From Chersky-840 sp963811775 (GTDB lineage: Bacteria > Actinomycetota > Acidimicrobiia > Acidimicrobiales > UBA8190), in NCBI GenBank assembly GCA_963811775.1, contig CAWESO010000008.1, forward strand, positions 186,001 to 250,000: a stretch of DNA of 64,000 nt, given 5' to 3'. Made by a program: the position numbers and the translations under genes. Positions 8,392 to 16,735 of the stretch are shown here, in pieces. Under the pieces are notes generated by a model. That model saw only the letters and a list, made by a program, of their open reading frames with translations. It was not told where the DNA came from and searched no databases. Each line of letters opens with the position of its first letter. Position 1 is the first letter of the stretch.

Positions 8392-10344
8392 GTGAGCAGC
8401 ACGACCGGGATCGAAACGCAAGGGGAGCTCGTGGCACAGACCGTGGTCTCGACCGAGGTGGACCACCCCCTGGGTGCTCTGACGGTGGCGGAGGTCGCCG
8501 CGGCGGTGGCGCTGGTCCAGGCCGACCCGACGTTCACCGAGGCGACACGATTCGCGTACATCGGGTTGCTCGAGCCGACCCGCGAGCAGGTGCGGCGCTG
8601 GACCCCGGGCCAGCCTCTGGACCGGCGGGTACGGCTGATGCTCGTGCCCGGGCCCGAAGCCCACGTCGTCGCGGCGGTGGCGTCCCTGCGCTCGGGCACC
8701 CTGACACTCACCCACGTCGCCGATGTCCGCCCCGGGTTGCTGTTCGAGGAGTCCTTCGCCGCCATCGTGGCCGTGCAGGAGAACGCCCAGTGGCAGGCGG
8801 CCATGCGCAGGCGCGGCATCGAGGACCTCGAGACGGTCCAGATCGACCCGTGGCCGGCGGGATCCTTCGGCGTCGCCCACGAGGAGGGGCGCCGGATCTG
8901 CCGGTGCCTGTCCTACGTCCGCCACACCCGCGACGACAACGGCTACGCGCATCCCGTCGAAGGAGTGGTCGTCTTCGTCGACATGGCCCGGGGTGAGGTC
9001 CTCGAGGTGGTCGACACCGGGGTCGTGCCCATCCCTCCCGAGTGCGGCAACTACTACCCCGAGTCCGTGGCCGCCGTGCGAGACGATCTCAAGCCCCTGG
9101 AGATCACCCAGCCCGAGGGGCCGAGCTTCTCCGTGGACGGCAACCACGTCCGCTGGCAGAAGTGGTCGCTGCGGGTGTCGATGGACTCGGTCGAAGGTCT
9201 CGTCCTCCATGACGTCGGCTACGAGGACCAGGGGCGCGTTCGCCCGATCCTGTTCCGCGCCGCGGTCAGCGAGATGGTCGTCCCCTACGGGGACCCCGGT
9301 CCCATGCACGGCTGGAAGAACGCCTTCGACGCCGGGGAGTGGGGACTCGGACGGATGGCCAACTCCCTGGCGCGCGGCTGTGACTGCCTCGGTTCCATCC
9401 ACTACTTCGACGCCGTCTTCAGCTCCGAGCGCGGGCATCCCTACACCGTGCCCAACGCCATCTGCATGCACGAGGAGGACTACGGGATCCTCTGGAAGCA
9501 CAACGACCCGCGTGGCGATCGCAACGACGTGCGACGGTCGCGTCGGCTGGTGGTGAGCTCCATCGCCACCGTCGGCAACTACGACTACGGCTTCTTCTGG
9601 TACTTCTACATGGACGGGACGATCCAGTTCGAGGTGAAGCTGACCGGGATCCTCTCCACCATGGCCGTCGGCCCCGGTGAGCAGCCCGCGTTCGCGTCGA
9701 TGGTGGCGCCCCAGCTCGCGGCGCCGTTCCATCAGCACCTGTTCAACGTCCGTCTCGACGCCGAGATCGACGGACCCGTGAATTCGGTGTACGAGGTCGA
9801 CACCCACCGAATGCCCCGGGGCCCCGACAATCCGTGGTCCAACGCCTTCGCGCCCGTCGCCACGTTGCTCGAGACCGACACCGGGGCTCGCCGGGAGGTC
9901 GACCCCTCGGCCAGCCGGTACTGGAAGATCGTCAACGCGCGCTCGGAGAACCGCCTCGGGATCCCCGTCGCCTACAAGCTGGTGCCGGGGTCGACGCCGA
10001 CACTGCTGGCCGACCCCGCATCGAGCGTGGCCCAGCGGGCCGGCTTCGCCACCCACAATCTCTGGGTCACCCCGTACTCCCCCGACGAACGCCGGGCCGC
10101 GGGCGACTATCCCAACCAGCATGCGGGAGGCGACGGCCTCCCCCGGTGGACGACCGAGAACCGGCCCGTCGTCGATCGCGACATCGTCGTCTGGTACACC
10201 TTCGGCGTCACCCACGTCCCCCGGCCCGAGGACTGGCCCGTGATGCCGGTTGAGTACGCCGGGTTCAACCTGGTGCCCGTGGGGTTCTTCGACCGCAACC
10301 CCGCGCTCGACGTGCCGCTGCCTCCGGGCGCCGCCCACATCTAG
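8392..10344 (+). CDS. Copper-containing primary amine oxidase
   Basis: Oxidises primary amines to aldehydes with release of ammonia and hydrogen peroxide, using copper and a topaquinone made from its own tyrosine. The 650-residue length fits the Arthrobacter-type enzymes. The cofactor motif T-V-G-N-Y-D-Y places the topaquinone precursor at Tyr397; the catalytic-base motif NAFDAGEW gives Asp313, the same 84-residue spacing as in the Arthrobacter enzyme as I recall it. HQH at 447-449 and a later THV supply copper ligands; GICMHEED-like AICMHEED is also present. Start GTG 8392 has AGGGG 7 nt upstream; the frame is open far upstream but that part is not protein-like. Its TAG stop overlaps the left end of an IS element. 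No signal peptide is seen. Confidence 0.92.
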   Translation: MSSTTGIETQGELVAQTVVSTEVDHPLGALTVAEVAAAVALVQADPTFTEATRFAYIGLLEPTREQVRRWTPGQPLDRRVRLMLVPGPEAHVVAAVASLRSGTLTLTHVADVRPGLLFEESFAAIVAVQENAQWQAAMRRRGIEDLETVQIDPWPAGSFGVAHEEGRRICRCLSYVRHTRDDNGYAHPVEGVVVFVDMARGEVLEVVDTGVVPIPPECGNYYPESVAAVRDDLKPLEITQPEGPSFSVDGNHVRWQKWSLRVSMDSVEGLVLHDVGYEDQGRVRPILFRAAVSEMVVPYGDPGPMHGWKNAFDAGEWGLGRMANSLARGCDCLGSIHYFDAVFSSERGHPYTVPNAICMHEEDYGILWKHNDPRGDRNDVRRSRRLVVSSIATVGNYDYGFFWYFYMDGTIQFEVKLTGILSTMAVGPGEQPAFASMVAPQLAAPFHQHLFNVRLDAEIDGPVNSVYEVDTHRMPRGPDNPWSNAFAPVATLLETDTGARREVDPSASRYWKIVNARSENRLGIPVAYKLVPGSTPTLLADPASSVAQRAGFATHNLWVTPYSPDERRAAGDYPNQHAGGDGLPRWTTENRPVVDRDIVVWYTFGVTHVPRPEDWPVMPVEYAGFNLVPVGFFDRNPALDVPLPPGAAHI

Positions 10345-10364
10345 TGTCCTGACCCAGAGGTTCG
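10344..10364. repeat. Left terminal inverted repeat of the IS630 element
   Basis: Twenty-one bases identical to the reverse complement of 11564-11584, preceded by the TA target site. It lies 14 bp beyond the transposase stop codon. Confidence 0.9.
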
Positions 10365-10378
10365 GGGGATAACTGCCA

Positions 10379-11485
10379 TCAGGCCTTCGATGCCTCTGAG
10401 GCGGTGGCGGACACCCGCTCGCAGTAGCGGGCGAGGGCGGCGAGGATCTGGTCGGCGGTCTTCACCCAGACGTAGGGCCGAGGGTTCTCGTTCCAGGTCG
10501 CGATCCACTCTCTGATGTCCTTCTCGAGCGCCTTCACGCTCATGTGCGCGCCGCGCTTGATCTTCTTGGTGGTGAGCTCTGCGAACCACCGCTCCACCAT
10601 GTTGAGCCAGGACCCTGAGGTCGGCGTGAAGTGCAGGTGAAAGCGCGGATGGCGCAGCAGCCACCGCTGGATGTCGGGCGTCTTGTGGGTGGCGTAGTTG
10701 TCGAGCACCAGGTGCACCTGGAGGTCGCTCGGCACCTCTTGGTCGATCTGGACGAGGAACTTCTTGAACTCACTCGCCCGGTGGCGCTGCTTGAGCGACC
10801 CGATGACCTTCCCCGTCGCCATGTCGAGGGCGGCGAACAGGCTGGTGGTGCCGTGGCGGACGTAGTCGTGGGATCTGCGCTCGGGAGTGCCCGGCATCAT
10901 GGGGAGAATCGGCTGGAAGCGGTTGAGCGCCTGGATCTGGGACTTCTCGTCGACGCAGAGCACGACGGCACGTTCGGGTGGGTCGAGGTAGAGACCGACC
11001 ACGTCACGGACCTTCTCGATGAAGAAGGGGTCGGTCGAGAGTTTGAACGACTCGGCCCGATGCGGCTGGAGCCCGAACGCGTTCCAGATCCGGTTGACCG
11101 TGGTCCGGCTCATCCCCATCTCGGCGGCCATGGAGCGGGTCGACCAGTGGGTGGCGTCGTTGGGCTTCTCCTCCAGGGTCTTCACGATCACCGCTTCGAC
11201 CTGGTCGTCGGTGATGGTCCTCGGTACCCCCGGTCGGGGGTCGTCGCAAAGGCCGTCGAGGCGATGCTCGACGAAGCGTCGGCGCCACTTGCCGACCATC
11301 GCCTCGCTCACCCCGAGGCGGGCGGCGACGTCACGGTTGGTGTCCCCCTTGGCGCAGTTGATGACTATCCGCGCCCGCATGGCCATCGACTGGGCGCTCT
11401 TGCGCCGGTTGGCAAGCCGCTCGAGCACCAACCGCTCCTCAGTGCTCAGCACCAGCTCCGCCTTCGGCCGTCCTCCGTGTCCCAT
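10379..11485 (-). CDS. IS630-family DDE transposase
   Basis: Catalyses cut-and-paste movement of the surrounding element. The 368-residue protein has an N-terminal helix-turn-helix region (RDVAARLGVSEAMVGKWRRRF and a second at STRSMAAEMGMSRTTVNRIW). The catalytic domain carries all three acidic residues in context: CVDEKSQIQAL, LVLDNYATHKTPDI and WLNMVERWFAELT. Length and motifs are those of an intact enzyme. Start ATG 11485 (MGHGGRPKAEL). Confidence 0.95.
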   Translation of the reverse strand: MGHGGRPKAELVLSTEERLVLERLANRRKSAQSMAMRARIVINCAKGDTNRDVAARLGVSEAMVGKWRRRFVEHRLDGLCDDPRPGVPRTITDDQVEAVIVKTLEEKPNDATHWSTRSMAAEMGMSRTTVNRIWNAFGLQPHRAESFKLSTDPFFIEKVRDVVGLYLDPPERAVVLCVDEKSQIQALNRFQPILPMMPGTPERRSHDYVRHGTTSLFAALDMATGKVIGSLKQRHRASEFKKFLVQIDQEVPSDLQVHLVLDNYATHKTPDIQRWLLRHPRFHLHFTPTSGSWLNMVERWFAELTTKKIKRGAHMSVKALEKDIREWIATWNENPRPYVWVKTADQILAALARYCERVSATASEASKA

Positions 11486-11563
11486 CGCTGCCTCCCATCG
11501 TGGCTGACGATGGGCAGAACGCGCCCGGCGAACGGGAAATTCCCGGTTCCAAAAGATTTCCCA

Positions 11564-11584
11564 CGAACCTCTGGGTCAGGACAC
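11564..11584. repeat. Right terminal inverted repeat of the IS630 element
   Basis: Twenty-one bases, perfect reverse complement of the left end, followed by the duplicated TA. It lies upstream of the transposase start, so the transposase promoter is probably between 11486 and 11563. Confidence 0.9.
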
Positions 11585-11591
11585 TAGTAGG

Positions 11592-12494
11592 TCAGGGCAC
11601 CGAGTCCGCCGCGACGGTCACCGGGTGGCGGGCCGCGCCCGGGTGGGCCCGCTCGACCTCGAGGCGGCTGTCGACCCACGTCGCCACGGCGGTGACCACC
11701 GCGTCGGCGGCGGCTCGCAACGAGGCCGGCTCCACGGCCAGGACCCGCACCTGTCCGCTCTGGGGCCACACTCCGACGACTCGCGACGGAGCCACCGACG
11801 CGTCGCGCCCCGAGCGCGGCGACGAGCCCCGGGTAGCCGAGCTCGATCCGCCAGTCCGGCTTGCACCGGCCGGACACCACCACCAGTAGGGCCGGTCGCC
11901 GTCCCGGCGCAGCGCGGACGTCGGCGCGACCCTTCAGGACGAGCGGCGCGCCACCGGGACACGGCCACCAGTCGTCACGGCCACCGATGATGGGCCGCGA
12001 CAGCCGGGACCAGTCGACGGCGGCCAGCAGCTGTGTGGCCCACGTCACCGCCTCGGCGCACACCACGGCGCGCCCCCGGGCGGAAGTCCCGCGTACCACG
12101 GGGCCCACCACGGGGCCCTGACCTGTCCCCCCGACCGCGACAGCGCCGCGTCCTCGAGCCCTTCGGCCAGCACCGCCGCCACCGCGACACCCGGCGCACA
12201 TCGTTGCCGCACGCACCGGTTGACCGCCACTACCGCCACGGCGCGCCGGCACGACCGCGGCGTCGGCACGAATTCGTCGTCGATCGACATGCATTGCTCG
12301 GGGTGCCGGTGCGCCAGCATGACCTTGTAGGCGTCCATCTGGAGGCGGACGCCGTCGGGCAGCTCCGCCCCGAGCCCCTGCAAATTGCGCCCGACAGATT
12401 CGCGGACGAGCGCCAGCTCCTCCGGCGCCAGATCGTCGGACGCCGGCGCCTCGAGCGCGTCTGTCAACCACGACACGCGGGCGGGGACGGTCAT
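11592..12494 (-). CDS. Partner of the PD-(D/E)XK nuclease, probably a catalytically dead relative (frameshifted twice)
   Basis: The N-terminus (MTVPARVSWLTDALEAP...) is in one frame, the middle (AEAVTWATQLLAAVDWSRL to GYPGLVAALGARR) in a second, and the C-terminus (APSRVVGVWPQSGQVRVLA) back in the first, with shifts near 12070 and 11810. Joined, it is about 300 residues. The middle aligns by eye with the nuclease core of the gene upstream: LVLKGRADVRA against VVLAGVVDLVL, and ALLVVVSGRCKPDWRIELGYPGLVAAL against CLVELKSG...DLHFYALLEAL. The catalytic E-L-K is replaced by V-V-S. Its ATG overlaps the nuclease stop by 4 bp. The stop at 11592 is 8 bp from the IS. Function unknown; a structural partner is inferred. 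Confidence 0.6.
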
Positions 12495-13483
12495 CTCGAG
12501 GCCTCGCGGAACTCAGTCGACGCACCGGGTGTGCGCGCCACGTCGGTGCCGGCCCGCTCTTGGCCCGGAGGACAGTCCGGCAGCCCCACGCACCACGAGC
12601 ACAGGGGGTTGGGGCGACGGGCGGGTTCGGCCCCGGCCGCGAGGCGACAGAGCCGGATGACACCGTCGAGCGTGCGGCTCAGCGCGCCCACGAGGGTGTC
12701 CTCGCCGACGGGCTCGGCGTCAAGCTCGCCGGTGCCGCTGTAGTACGTGGCGATCCGGAACGGCAGCGCGCCGCTGCGCAACGCTTCGAGCAGCGCATAG
12801 AAATGGAGGTCCCCCCGGTGCTCGATCCTCCGGGCGCCGGACTTGAGCTCCACCAGGCACACCGACGCCCGGTCCTGGGCCGGGCTGCCCAGGACGAGGT
12901 CCACCACGCCGGCGAGCACCACGCGTCCACCGCACAACGGGACCTCGAGGCGCTCCTGTGTCCTCGGCAACCACGCCGGGCTCGGCACCGGCCAGCGGGC
13001 CACGATCTGCGCGGCGTGCTCGGCCACCTCGGTCGCCAGGCGCTGCCGGTGCGCGGCGGGCAGGGAGTCCACGAAGCCGACCACGCCATCGCGGTCACCG
13101 TCGACCTCGAAGGCGGCGCGGGCGTCGGCCCAGGGATCGTCGATGGCCCCGGTGGTCACCCACTGCCGGAACAGCGCGTCCACCATGCTCCCCCGGGCCA
13201 GCTCCACCGTGCCCACCCGGGGCGAGTGTCGGCAGGCGACGTGGTGGGCCTCGCACACGAGCACCTGGTTGAGCGACTCCTTGTTGACCCGGACGACATC
13301 GGCGCCGGGGGGCAGGGCCGTGACCGCCTCGACCAGGCCGTCCTCGAGCCAGTCCCGCAGGCCTCCGGCCAGCCCCGGGTCGATGGCGGGGCGGGGCACG
13401 CCGTCACCCCGGAGGCGCCGGAGAAGCCCGTCCCGGTCCAGCACCCCGGCCCCCGAGGGCCGCACTCCTCCCATCCCGCTCAT
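12491..13483 (-). CDS. PD-(D/E)XK nuclease family protein with Cas4/AddB-like cysteines
   Basis: A 330-residue predicted DNA nuclease. The core motifs are AGVVDLVLG (Asp195) and CLVELKSG (Glu212, Lys214), followed by the helix GDLHFYALLEAL. C295-x2-C298-x5-C304 sits at the C-terminus and C77/C84 (VCEAHHVAC) lies ahead of the core: the split arrangement that binds a 4Fe-4S cluster in Cas4, AddB and related nucleases. No helicase or Cas gene is nearby. Start ATG 13483 was chosen over an upstream GTG because the conserved sequence begins just after it; there is no good ribosome site. It overlaps the next gene by 4 bp, so both are one operon. Confidence 0.75.
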   Translation of the reverse strand: MSGMGGVRPSGAGVLDRDGLLRRLRGDGVPRPAIDPGLAGGLRDWLEDGLVEAVTALPPGADVVRVNKESLNQVLVCEAHHVACRHSPRVGTVELARGSMVDALFRQWVTTGAIDDPWADARAAFEVDGDRDGVVGFVDSLPAAHRQRLATEVAEHAAQIVARWPVPSPAWLPRTQERLEVPLCGGRVVLAGVVDLVLGSPAQDRASVCLVELKSGARRIEHRGDLHFYALLEALRSGALPFRIATYYSGTGELDAEPVGEDTLVGALSRTLDGVIRLCRLAAGAEPARRPNPLCSWCVGLPDCPPGQERAGTDVARTPGASTEFREASR

Positions 13484-13692
13484 GGGGCCACAATGCCCCA
13501 GGGGTGTGTCACGGGCCCGGACCGGGCCCGGACCAGGCCCGACACGTCGCCGGGCAGGCTGAGACACCACCGAAAAGCGCCCCTCGAACGCCTGAGGTCC
13601 GGGGGGCTCCCCCGGTACGCTGGAGGGGTCATGGACGTCGCCGGCACGGGCGGGTCCCCGGCCACCGCCAGGGACGCGCCGGAGTACACGCC

Positions 13693-13920
13693 GTGAGCGC
13701 CGCGTTCGACGTCGTCTTCGGCGTGTTCGTGGCCGCCATCCTCACCCTGGGCGTGGTGGCGATCCGCTGGGCCCTGCGCCGCGACCGCGTCGCCCGGGCC
13801 CGTCAGGCCGACCGCCCCCGGGCCTCCGACCCCGCCGGCCTCCCCGGCCCCGGCACCGCCGCCGGTCCACCCGGGACGACCGTGTCCCGCGGCCCGAGCG
13901 CGGAGAAGGGCGCCTCGTGA
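13693..13920 (+). CDS. Small single-pass membrane protein
   Basis: A 75-residue protein: short N-terminus, one membrane helix (VVFGVFVAAILTLGVVAIRWAL), a basic stop-transfer segment RRDRVARAR and a Pro/Gly/Ala-rich cytoplasmic tail. No family recognised. The GTG start at 13693 is the one that puts the helix at the N-terminus. Its stop overlaps the GTG start of the patatin-like gene by 4 bp, so the two are cotranslated; a link with membrane lipid metabolism is a guess from that. Confidence 0.55.
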   Translation: MSAAFDVVFGVFVAAILTLGVVAIRWALRRDRVARARQADRPRASDPAGLPGPGTAAGPPGTTVSRGPSAEKGAS

Positions 13921-14951
13921 CCGTCACCGGCCCGGTGCTCCCGGGTGGGGTGTTCATGGGCCCGGGACCGGGCCGCCGGTTGGCGGGCGCGGCCAATTCG
14001 TCACGGTGGCTCGTGCGCTACCGCCGGGCCCGTGTCCTGAAGCGACGGGTCCGGACCGCGTTCGTCTTCGCCGGGGGCGGCGCCCGGGGCTCGGCGCAGA
14101 TCGGCATGCTGCAAGCGCTCGTCGCCCGGGGCATCACCGCCGACATCGTCTACGGCGCGTCGGTCGGCGCCATCAACGCCGCGGGGTACTGCGGCCAGCC
14201 CACCGCGGCCGGCATCGACGCGCTGGCCGAGCGGTGGCGCGCCATCACGCGCGAACACGTGTTCCCCCAGGGCCGGTTCCCGACGCCGTGGCGCTTCTTC
14301 CAACAGCGCGAGTCCGTGCATCCCGACGACGGCATCCGCAAGGTCATCGACTCGGGACTCCTCTTCGAACGACTCGAGCAGAGCCCGATCCCTCTCGAGG
14401 TGGTGGCCACCTCCCTCACCGACGGGCGCAGGCAGTGGTTCAGCGAAGGGCCCGCCGCCGTGCGCATCCAGGCCTCCGCGGCGCTGCCGGCGCTGCTTCC
14501 TCCCGTGGAGATCGACGGCGAAGCCTTCATCGACGGGGGTGTCGTCGACAACGTGCCCATCGGCCGGGCCATGGCCCAGGGCGCCGAGCGCATCTTCGTG
14601 CTGCTGTGCGGTCCGCTGCGCTACACGCCGCACCGCTACCGACGACCCATCGAAGGGGTGCTGACGGCGTTCTTCATCGCCGTGCACGCCCGCTTCACCC
14701 GGGAGCTCGAGCACCTGCCCGAAGGGGTCGAGATCATCGTGTTCAGCGTCGACACCGAGCCCGTGTCCCGCTACGACGACTTCTCCAGCACCGACGCGCT
14801 GATCGCGGCGGGCCGCGCCAACGCCAACGTCGTGCTCGACTTCTGGGAGAGCGGGGGCATCGGCGACTCGTTCGGTCCCGAGGCCTCGCCCGCCGAACCG
14901 GCCCCCGACGACGTCTCGGAGCTGGGCGCGTCCGAAGACAAGGTGGGATGA
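13917..14951 (+). CDS. Patatin-like phospholipase family protein
   Basis: A 344-residue predicted lipid acyl hydrolase using a Ser-Asp dyad. Motifs in order: oxyanion loop FAGGGARGSAQIGML, nucleophile YGASVGAINAAG (G-x-S-x-G), and the Asp motif EAFIDGGVVDNVPIG. About 45 residues precede the domain. The family includes NTE/RssA-type lysophospholipases. No signal peptide is evident, so it probably acts at the inner membrane face, in keeping with the overlapping upstream membrane protein. Confidence 0.88.
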   Translation: MTVTGPVLPGGVFMGPGPGRRLAGAANSSRWLVRYRRARVLKRRVRTAFVFAGGGARGSAQIGMLQALVARGITADIVYGASVGAINAAGYCGQPTAAGIDALAERWRAITREHVFPQGRFPTPWRFFQQRESVHPDDGIRKVIDSGLLFERLEQSPIPLEVVATSLTDGRRQWFSEGPAAVRIQASAALPALLPPVEIDGEAFIDGGVVDNVPIGRAMAQGAERIFVLLCGPLRYTPHRYRRPIEGVLTAFFIAVHARFTRELEHLPEGVEIIVFSVDTEPVSRYDDFSSTDALIAAGRANANVVLDFWESGGIGDSFGPEASPAEPAPDDVSELGASEDKVG

Positions 14952-14971
14952 GCCCCGCCGAGCGGCGTCTT

Positions 14972-15172
14972 TCAGCGCGCCGGCGGCTCGTCCGGTCGTG
15001 GCGGGGCGACGTGCCACCCGGCCGAGGACACCTTGCGGGGCTCGTAGAACACGCACCCGTCGGGACAGGCGAAGGGCAGCGCCTCGTTCGCCTCCATCCG
15101 GCACCGCTCGAGCTTGTCGCCGCGAGCCGTCGTCTGCATGATGTAGTGCCGACAATCGCTGTTCACGGCCAC
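14972..15172 (-). CDS. Small cysteine-containing protein
   Basis: A 66-residue protein with four cysteines (SDCRHYIMQ, LERCRMEA, ACPDGCVFYEPRK), a pattern suggesting a small metal or Fe-S site. No family name recognised. GTG 15172 is taken as start, with GTG 15166 an alternative; neither has a clear ribosome site. It is convergent with the patatin-like gene and divergent from the Nudix gene. Confidence 0.5.
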   Translation of the reverse strand: MAVNSDCRHYIMQTTARGDKLERCRMEANEALPFACPDGCVFYEPRKVSSAGWHVAPPRPDEPPAR

Positions 15173-15241
15173 AGTCCATTGTGACGTACCACGCACCGTA
15201 ACGGGGCACACCCCACAGGGGCCTCGGCTAGCGTCAGGCTC

Positions 15242-15940
15242 GTGGACAGTCCCGTCTCCACGCGGCAACTGCTCCGATGGAGCGAGAGCCTGGCCGCCAT
15301 CGCCCGCACCGGGCTCGGGTTCACCGAGAGCCTCTACGAGCGGGAGCGCTTCGAAGAGGTCCTGCACGTGGCCGCCGACATCGGCGTGGCCGCGGCCGAG
15401 GGGGCGGCCGGAGTCGAAGACGCCGGGGAGCTCGTCGAGGAATGGCTCCGCGCCGTGGGAGAGGGCGTCCCCGGCTACGTCACCCCCAAGGTGGCGGTGG
15501 GGGCGGCCGTCGGCAACGACAAGGGCGAGCTCCTCCTCGTCAAGCGGGCCGACTCGGGCGTGTGGCTGTACCCGACGGGGTGGGCCGACGTCGGCTACTC
15601 CGCCGCCGAGGTGGTGGTGAAGGAGGTGCTCGAGGAGACCGGCATCGAGGCCGAACCGCTCCGCCTCATCGCCGTGCTCGACGGGCTGCGACTGGGCTTC
15701 ACCCGCGTGCCGCTGTACTCCCTCGTCTTCCACTGCCGGGCCGTGGGGGGGACGCTGCGCGCCCATCCCCTCGAGTGCGCCGACGTGGGCTGGTTCTCGG
15801 CCGACGCCCTCCCCCGGCCCCTGGCCGGCGCCGAGCGCTGGGGCCCGCACGTGTTCGCGGCGTTGCGGGGCGAACACCTCGACGTCCTCTTCGACCGTCC
15901 GCGCAACCCCATGTGGCGGGGAGGATCCCCGCCGGGATGA
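15242..15940 (+). CDS. Nudix hydrolase with N-terminal Nudix-associated domain
   Basis: A 232-residue hydrolase of nucleoside diphosphates linked to another group. Residues 1-75 (RQLLRWSESLAAIARTGLGFTESLYERERFEEVL) match the helical domain found ahead of YjhB-like ADP-ribose pyrophosphatases. The Nudix box runs GWADVGYSAAE...KEVLEETGIEAE; the metal-binding KE..LEE core is present, while the first Glu of the classical box is Tyr, as in relatives that carry Asp or Asn there. Start GTG 15242. Substrate probably ADP-ribose or a similar nucleotide sugar. Confidence 0.82.
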   Translation: MDSPVSTRQLLRWSESLAAIARTGLGFTESLYERERFEEVLHVAADIGVAAAEGAAGVEDAGELVEEWLRAVGEGVPGYVTPKVAVGAAVGNDKGELLLVKRADSGVWLYPTGWADVGYSAAEVVVKEVLEETGIEAEPLRLIAVLDGLRLGFTRVPLYSLVFHCRAVGGTLRAHPLECADVGWFSADALPRPLAGAERWGPHVFAALRGEHLDVLFDRPRNPMWRGGSPPG

Positions 15941-15946
15941 CGCTGC

Positions 15947-16735
15947 TCAGCGCTCGTCGGGCTCGCCCCGTCCCTCGATGTCGAAGCGGAACCCGACGCC
16001 GCGCACCGTCACGAGGTACTGGGGCTGGGCGGGGTGACGCTCGAGCTTGACCCGCAGCCGGCGGACGTGGGTGTCGAGGGTGCGGGTGTCGGCGAGGTCC
16101 CGTCCTGACCACAGCCGGTCGATGAGCTCGTCCCGGGTGCGCACCTGGCCCGGAGGCGACAGCAGCAGGGCCAGGAGGTCGAACTCGCGACGCGACAGGT
16201 GGACGGGGCGGCCGCCGGTGGTCACGACACGGCGGGGGAAGTCGACCAGCACGGGGCCGGCGACGACCACGTCGGGCCTCGTCGGATCGGCGCTCTCGAC
16301 CGGAGCCGGCCCGGCGTAGCTCGGTGGCGACACCCGTCGCAGCACGGCCTGGATGCGGGCCACGAGCTCGCGCAGGCGGTAGGGCTTGGTGACGTAGTCG
16401 GCCGCGCCCAGCTCCAGGCCCAGGACCACGTCGATCTCGGTGTTCAGCGCGCTCACCATGATCACCGGCACCGGCGCAATGTCCCGCATGCGCCGGCACA
16501 CCTCGGTGCCGGCCATGCCCGGCAGCAGCACGTCGAGGAGCACGAGGTCGGGGGGGTTCTCGGCGAAGCGCCGCAGACCGTCGGTGCCGTCGGCGGCCAG
16601 CTCCAGGTCGTATCCCTCCATGGACAGCCCGGCGTACAGGGCCTCGCGGTAGGACTCGTCGTCCTCCACGATCAGGATCCGGACGCGTCCACCGGTGTCG
16701 GGGTGATCGGACTGTGTCGTGGGGGACACGCTCAC
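15947..16735 (-). CDS. OmpR/PhoB-family response regulator
   Basis: A 262-residue two-component regulator. The receiver begins RVRILIVEDDESYREAL and has the phosphorylation Asp in DLVLLDVLLPG, the Thr/Ser switch in VIMVSALN and Lys in DYVTKPYRL. The C-terminal winged helix follows (VHLSRREFDLLALLLSPPGQVRTRDELIDRLW). Its ATG overlaps the stop of the pstA remnant by 4 bp, so it belonged to a phosphate-transport transcription unit and may be a RegX3/PhoB-like phosphate regulator. No histidine kinase is in the window. Confidence 0.9.
   Translation of the reverse strand: MSVSPTTQSDHPDTGGRVRILIVEDDESYREALYAGLSMEGYDLELAADGTDGLRRFAENPPDLVLLDVLLPGMAGTEVCRRMRDIAPVPVIMVSALNTEIDVVLGLELGAADYVTKPYRLRELVARIQAVLRRVSPPSYAGPAPVESADPTRPDVVVAGPVLVDFPRRVVTTGGRPVHLSRREFDLLALLLSPPGQVRTRDELIDRLWSGRDLADTRTLDTHVRRLRVKLERHPAQPQYLVTVRGVGFRFDIEGRGEPDER

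Larger units (their letters stand above)
10344..11584. mobile_element. IS630-family insertion sequence, complete
   Basis: A 1,241-bp element with one transposase gene on the minus strand. The ends are a perfect 21-bp inverted repeat (10344-10364 and 11564-11584; outer bases GTGTCCTGACCC), with further partial matching inside. A TA dinucleotide flanks each side (10342-10343 and 11585-11586), the target duplication expected for IS630/Tc1-type transposition. The perfect ends and intact transposase suggest a recent insertion. The insertion lies within the TAG stop codon of the amine oxidase and rebuilds it. Confidence 0.93.
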
